Made by a program: the position numbers and the translations under genes. 64,000 nucleotides of DNA, from contig JAIUJO010000141.1 of the NCBI GenBank assembly GCA_023846275.1, positions 1,198,001-1,262,000 of the forward strand. The letters run 5' to 3'. Below are positions 59,601 to 64,000 of the stretch, piece after piece. Origin of the DNA: Vanilla planifolia (lineage: Eukaryota > Streptophyta > Magnoliopsida > Asparagales > Orchidaceae). The stretch's first letter is position 1; the number at the start of each line of letters is the position of its first letter. A model generated the notes under the pieces. That model had not been told where the DNA came from and made no database searches. It saw nothing but the letters and a program-made list of their open reading frames with translations.

Positions 59601-62090
59601 AAAATTATTAAAAAGATTACTTAATTTTATGGATCCCATTAAGCCAAGTCTAACAATGTTAACATTGTCTCAAAATGTCTTTTTAAACATACCCAAACTA
59701 AAGATTTTTTTTCAAAAAAAATTCAAAATAATTATTTAATTGGATAGAGCTTATTGAGATAAGTTTAATGACATTTCTTCCTTTTGATTAAATCTTGTTT
59801 AGAATTACTACTAACCAACAAAGTAATAATTATAAATGTTAACAAATTATTAACCTTAATTAAGTAAATATTTATTAAAGCTAAAAATAAGATAATTTGA
59901 AATATTGTAATACAATGAAATGAAAAGATATATAAATGTTAAATGATATGAGGTTTAGAGTATGATAGTAACTTTGCTTAATTAGCTTGAAAATTTTAAA
60001 CAAATTAGAGAAATAATATGAGATTGCCACATTTGAAAATACTAAAGAGATTGAACATAACAACTACATTCATCAATTCATGTATAATTTAAAATATCTT
60101 ATAAAACATGCCAGAAACCTAAAAAATAAATATTTAACATTATAAAAATAAAAGTTTATTGAATAGATCTTATCAAGACTAATCCAATGATAATTATTTT
60201 ATCACCAACAAACCTCATTAGGAAATGTTGTCAATCACAAAAAAAATACTAAAAATAATGTTAAATTATTATTTAAAAGTAGCAAAAAATAATATTTAAA
60301 AAAAAAAATAAGATAAATTAAAATAATATAATATAATAAGATTAAAGCATTATAGATGTCACACCATAAGAGAATAACAATTTTTTTATAATACAACAAA
60401 ATAAAAATGAAAATTCTTAATAAATAAGTTAATGGTATTGAAAAGCTACATGCCATGATATATCACAAAAGCATGCCAAAAAATAAAATTCTAAACAAAA
60501 TATAAATTTTTTAATTGAATTAAGCCTTTCAAGAAAATTCTTACCACAATTGTTTAATATCGATTTGTCCTTAATTGATTTACAACAACTTACAATTTGA
60601 AATAACTAAAAATAATATTAAATTACTTTCAATATTAATTAAAAATATATCGAAGTTGAAAAAGATAAATTAAAGCAATGTAATATAACCAAATCAAAGA
60701 CTTCCAAAGTTTAAATGATATGAGGTTTAATGTTACATTGTAATATAACAAAACAAAGCAAAAAAGTTGAAGAAGTGAGACAAATTGTATAGAAAATTGG
60801 CATTTGAATATATTGATGAGATTGAGCATTATCCTTGATCATTAGGCCAAATACATATAAAAATGTCATGTAAAGAAAACTAAAATACTAGAAAAAATAT
60901 TTTGAAGTATAAAAGTGAATATTTAATTGAATATGACTTGTCGATGAGTGTCCATGGAAATTTATTTCATCCTAGTCGAACCTCAGGAATTACTGTGAAT
61001 CACCATACTAAACGAGCAAAAGTAATAATAAATTATTATTTTATTGTTATGTAAACATATATTAAAAAATAAAATGAGAGAAATTGAAGCAATATAATAT
61101 CACTAAATCTATGACATGCTAAGCTCAATTTTGATGAAATTCAAAGTTTCATAGTAAAATAAGAAATAAATATATAAAAATTGAATGAACGAGGTCAATT
61201 ATTTGGGAAAGTTGTATTCCAATATACTAAAAAGAATAAGTCTATCATTTTTCTTCATTAAATCTAGTACATATTAAAATGACTCATAAAACATGCAAAA
61301 ACCATAGAAAAAATAATTTTCAAACTTGTGAAAATGAATATCTAATTGAATAAAGATTATCAAAATGAGTCAAACAACATTTGCTTCGTCTTAATTGGAA
61401 TTTGTTTGGTATTACGCTGAATTACTAAAATAAATTACAAAAAACAATAAATTCCTACTTTGATACTTCATAAATTTATATTATACTTAAAAATAGATAA
61501 ATTGAAGCAATGTATTAAAACCAAATCAAATAAATTTAATGGTTAAATGATAGAAAATTTAGAGTCATATAATATTATAATGAAGTAAAAGTGAAAAAAT
61601 TTTATTAACTAGATAAAGTGTACATGAAATTTTATTCAAGGATTCTAAAGAGATCAAGCATAACATCTTCAATTATTTAATCTCATATCAACTGAAATAT
61701 CTCATAAATTATATCAAAATAAGAAAAATTTATTTCAAACATATTAAAATGTATTAAATTAAATAGAGTTGGTCGAGACGAGTTTAATGACAATTGTTTC
61801 TTCTCAATTAGACCAAATTTTAAATTACTTCAAATTATAGAGATAAATAAACACAAAAAATAACATATGATTATTTTAATATTAAATAAAGAAAATGAAA
61901 ACTAAGATGAGATAAATTAACTCAATATAGTATAAAAAAAATCAATGACATGTTCTAGTCGAACACGATGAGATTTATGATTATATAGTAATACAAGAAA
62001 ATTAAAGTAAACATTTTAAGAAATAACATAGGTTGTACAAGAAAATTACTTTAAAAAATTTCAAGAATATATATTCTAACATCCTCGATC
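53690..62090. repeat. AT-rich tandem (satellite-like) array, ~420-bp period
   Basis: A recurring block can be followed across 8.4 kb. Its anchor is ..TTTAATT.GATAGAGCTCAT.GAGATGAGTC. This is followed by TGTTTCATCTCAATTAGACCT, AATTACTAAA.TAAATAAT, TAAATTATTA.TTTAATATTA, AAAATGAGATAAATTGAAG, AATATAACCAAATCAAAG, GGTCAAATGAGA.GA.ATTTAGAGTTACATAG, GAGATAAATTGTA, a GCATTCCA..ATACTAA.GAGATTGAGCATAACATC run and ATGCCAAAACATAAGAAAATAAA. Anchors occur near 53,801, 54,221, 54,641, 55,053, 55,461, 55,781, 56,201, 56,581, 56,956, 57,191, 57,611, 58,045, 58,471, 59,211, 59,631, 59,751, 60,161, 60,521, 60,931, 61,351 and 61,761. The usual spacing is 410-425. Units have diverged strongly and some are shortened. 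There are no open frames of note. Confidence 0.92.
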
Positions 62091-62189
62091 TTCGAATTAG
62101 CCTTCGTGCCACACTGCACTCCTAGTATAACATCTTAGGCAAAAGCATATTTCCTATAAATTTGTCATGTACATTAAAAGTGTGATTCT

Positions 62190-62405
62190 AATGTTGTAAT
62201 TTCATTAAAAAATTTGAAATGTTTGAATAACTTGTATACCACTTTTCCTTCAATTTTATACTCATAAAAAACTTGATTATTTATGAACACTAAGTTATAA
62301 AAATGTTGTGATTCAAATTTAAATGTATGGACATGTTGAATGAGATGATCATAAGCAAGAAACTTTATTTTATTACAACATGCTCAAGCAATATTAAATA
62401 AACAA
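62190..62405 (-). repeat. Direct repeat, copy A (coding-like on minus strand)
   Basis: The minus strand reads LAYDHLIQHVHTFKFESQHF and YNLVFINNQVFYEYKIEGK without a stop. The copy at 63,262-63,440 reads CDNMMELVHTFEFESHYFND. The conserved pattern VHTF.FES..F suggests both derive from one transposon coding segment, which I cannot name. Confidence 0.6.
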
Positions 62406-62644
62406 GCATACTTATATCTTGTTAATTGATTTACAGATTAGATCTATGTGCTAGTGATCTCTATTTTAGGTTGACTTGCCATCTTGATCCTATATTGTAA
62501 GAATACATCCTACTATTTTTTGGCAGTTTAACTTAGTTTTTTCATAATATAATGAATGCTAAATACCAATTGCTATTGGCTTAATATTCAATGATCCTAA
62601 ATTTACTTATGTATTTACAAATTAAATAATAAATATTTTCATAA

Positions 62645-62666
62645 ATAATAATAATAATAATAATAA
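62645..62666. repeat. (ATA)n microsatellite
   Basis: About seven perfect trinucleotide units. Confidence 0.95.
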
Positions 62667-63261
62667 CTAACATTTAAGTTATTTTGTTACCTAGCTCTGC
62701 CATCGCATTTTGCACATTAAATACGAATTTCCTAATTTCTTAACTCCTGTAGACCTCTTCATTTTTCATAATTTGGTTCCATTTTCCCATGAATAATATC
62801 CATCTCACATATCACACCATGTCTACATCAATACTAAAGAGAAGATTTCCAATGTATAGGACCCGATCAATTGGTATATCTATCAGCTAGCAATATATTA
62901 ATCATCGTAAGTGTGACTTAAGAAACCACACAAAGCTACCCTATAAACAAAATGTTAAGCTACCAACGACATCTCTAGCATGAATCACACACCCATGCCT
63001 AAAACCATTACTAATCAATAGAATTCTTGTGACAACTCTACAGAAGGACAAACAACACATCATCTGGTGCAATCTTATATCATCGCATAGTGTAAAACTG
63101 CACAAAGCTACCCAAAAAAGTGTACTAACAGTAAAACATAGTGTGATCTTGGGTACCACACTTGAGTTAAGGGGTAACATTGCATGGAAAAGCATATTTT
63201 TTATTATTTTATTTTGTCCATTAATTGTGTCAATATCTTGCTACAGTTAAAATAAATAATT

Positions 63262-63440
63262 ATACATTTCTTAATTACTTGCATATCGATTTTCTTTTCA
63301 TTTTATTTTGATACAAATTCTACTTATTTGTTAAATTAAGTCATTGAAATAATGTGATTCAAATTCAAAAGTATGAACAAGTTCCATCATATTATCACAA
63401 GCTTAATGTCCATTACACTAAGCAATATTAAATCCTCCAA
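63262..63440 (-). repeat. Direct repeat, copy B
   Basis: Partner of 62,190-62,405, sharing in order TTACTTG.ATA, TTTTCATTTTAT, ATTTGTTAAA, ATGTGATTCAAATTCAAA.GTATG and AGCAATATTAAAT. It lies just beyond an antisense gypsy integrase remnant, so it may be part of the same element. Confidence 0.6.
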
Positions 63441-63519
63441 GTTCTAGATAGCCCTCTCTTACTATCCTGTTGTTTAAACAATATACATTGTACTAAACAA
63501 AATAGTTGTCCACAATACT

Positions 63520-64000
63520 TAATGTAAATATTTCTAAAACTAAGATAATTACATGAGAAACACCATGTAGACAAACTATTTGTTATACATAAAGGTGTAT
63601 CAATCTTCTTACTACGTTTAACTTCTCCGCAACTAAAACAAATTAGTTAATTAATCAACCATAACAAAAACATTATCACATCCTTGTTGGGTTCTTTGTA
63701 ATTAGGAAGAAAATCCACAATAACCTCATCCTATTTCCATTTAAGCATGACTTCTATAGTAACCCAAAATGTTTTTAATGTTTAGCTTTATCTCTTTAAT
63801 AATCAATTCATCTATGGACTTAGTGCATGACATGCTTCCATAAACCATCATAAGATATTCTTGAGGTTCTTATAAATTTTAGCTTCAATTGGATGGATTG
63901 TTATTCTACTATCATGAGCCTTTGTTAATAAACTATCTCTAAATAGTATGTTCTAAGGAAAATGTCACCAACAATGATATTTCAGGAGGCCATCCCTAAA
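63520..64000 (-). mobile_element. Ty3/gypsy integrase remnant (antisense), continues past the window
   Basis: On the minus strand from the right edge the frames read LRDSLLTKAHDSRITIHPIE and AKIYKNLKNILWWF, then EVMLKWK-stop-DEVIVDFLPN, VMVD-stop-LTNLF and LIHLYV-stop-QIVCLHGVS. These match the integrase H2C2 region (L....L.EAH.S..S.HPG.TKMY.DLK...WW), then P.WKWE.I.MDFV..LP, VIVDRLTK.AHF and L..LYV.EIV.LHGVP. Stops and frame changes show it is dead. It is a separate insertion from the element at 27.7-29.9 kb, and its upstream domains should lie beyond 64,000. Confidence 0.85.

Larger units (their letters stand above)
62091..63520. other. Region right of the array, with a direct repeat pair
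   Basis: No gene was recognised. About 62,190-62,405 and 63,262-63,440 are diverged direct repeats (see separate entries). Between them lies sequence with two similar words, AAACCACACAAAGCTACCC (62,925) and AAACTGCACAAAGCTACCC (63,096). An 84-codon minus-strand frame at 62,941-63,195 has no recognised relatives. Confidence 0.5.

Noticed and set aside
53690-62090. CRISPR-like or centromeric interpretation of the repeat array
   Set aside because: Units of ~420 bp without constant short repeats and unique spacers are not CRISPR. A centromeric role cannot be judged from one diverged array.
1-64000. Intact transfer or ribosomal RNA genes
   Set aside because: No tRNA-like or rRNA-like sequence was noticed on reading; a tRNA scan was not possible here.
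1-64000. Organelle or bacterial origin
   Set aside because: Spliced gene remnants with GT/AG borders, LTR and non-LTR retrotransposons and long introns indicate a nuclear plant genome.

Overview
This is an AT-rich eukaryotic nuclear window, most plausibly from a land plant with a large, transposon-filled genome. The evidence is split genes with multi-kilobase introns, a plant-style kinesin-7 motor sequence, a LINE tail with an RNase H domain, chromodomain-type Ty3/gypsy and Ty1/copia fragments, and an AT-rich satellite-like array. No intact protein-coding gene was found. Almost all of the 60-135 codon open frames are chance or shadow frames. The species cannot be named from the sequence.

The main content is two decayed kinesin-7 (KIN-7, CENP-E-like plant clade) genes in the same orientation. 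Copy 1 is entered mid-exon at base 1 and can be followed on the + strand to about 25,990. It runs from the motor domain (GIYVAGL, TNMNLY..SHTIF, NLVD.AGS, FASRAL) through the neck and coiled coil (LELEEEKKAKA, TWCP, LELEKTSL, YYHERLKESVDEM). Copy 2 starts with a clean first exon at 35,387 and a second at 35,595. Its P-loop exon (QTSSGKT) follows a 10.6 kb intron, at 46,283, and motor exons continue to 47,615. Bases 1-1,672 and 46,852-48,510 align throughout, introns included. This was therefore a DNA-level duplication, not retroposition. Both copies carry several in-frame stops, and none of these stops is shared.

The introns and the spacer hold degraded mobile elements. They are a 5'-truncated LINE tail with target-site duplications (8,859-9,421), a ~700-bp direct duplication (9.63-11.04 kb), a 218-bp tandem duplication (18.24-18.70 kb), a +-strand Ty3/gypsy integrase end (22.1-22.4 kb) and a +-strand Ty1/copia RT/RNase H piece (23.88-24.32 kb). 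Next come a long antisense Ty3/gypsy chromovirus-like element (coding 27.68-29.87 kb, with probable LTR sequence on both sides), an antisense RTE-type LINE endonuclease (43.69-44.31 kb) and another antisense Ty3/gypsy integrase at the right edge (63.5-64.0 kb).

From about 53.69 to 62.09 kb lies a strongly diverged AT-rich tandem array with a modal period of about 420 bp. It has roughly 20-23 units, several of them internally deleted. It sits downstream of the last recognised exon of copy 2, possibly in what was an intron of that copy. The array and the paired kinesin pseudogenes are the two most distinctive observations. I see no new defence, toxin or biosynthetic system.
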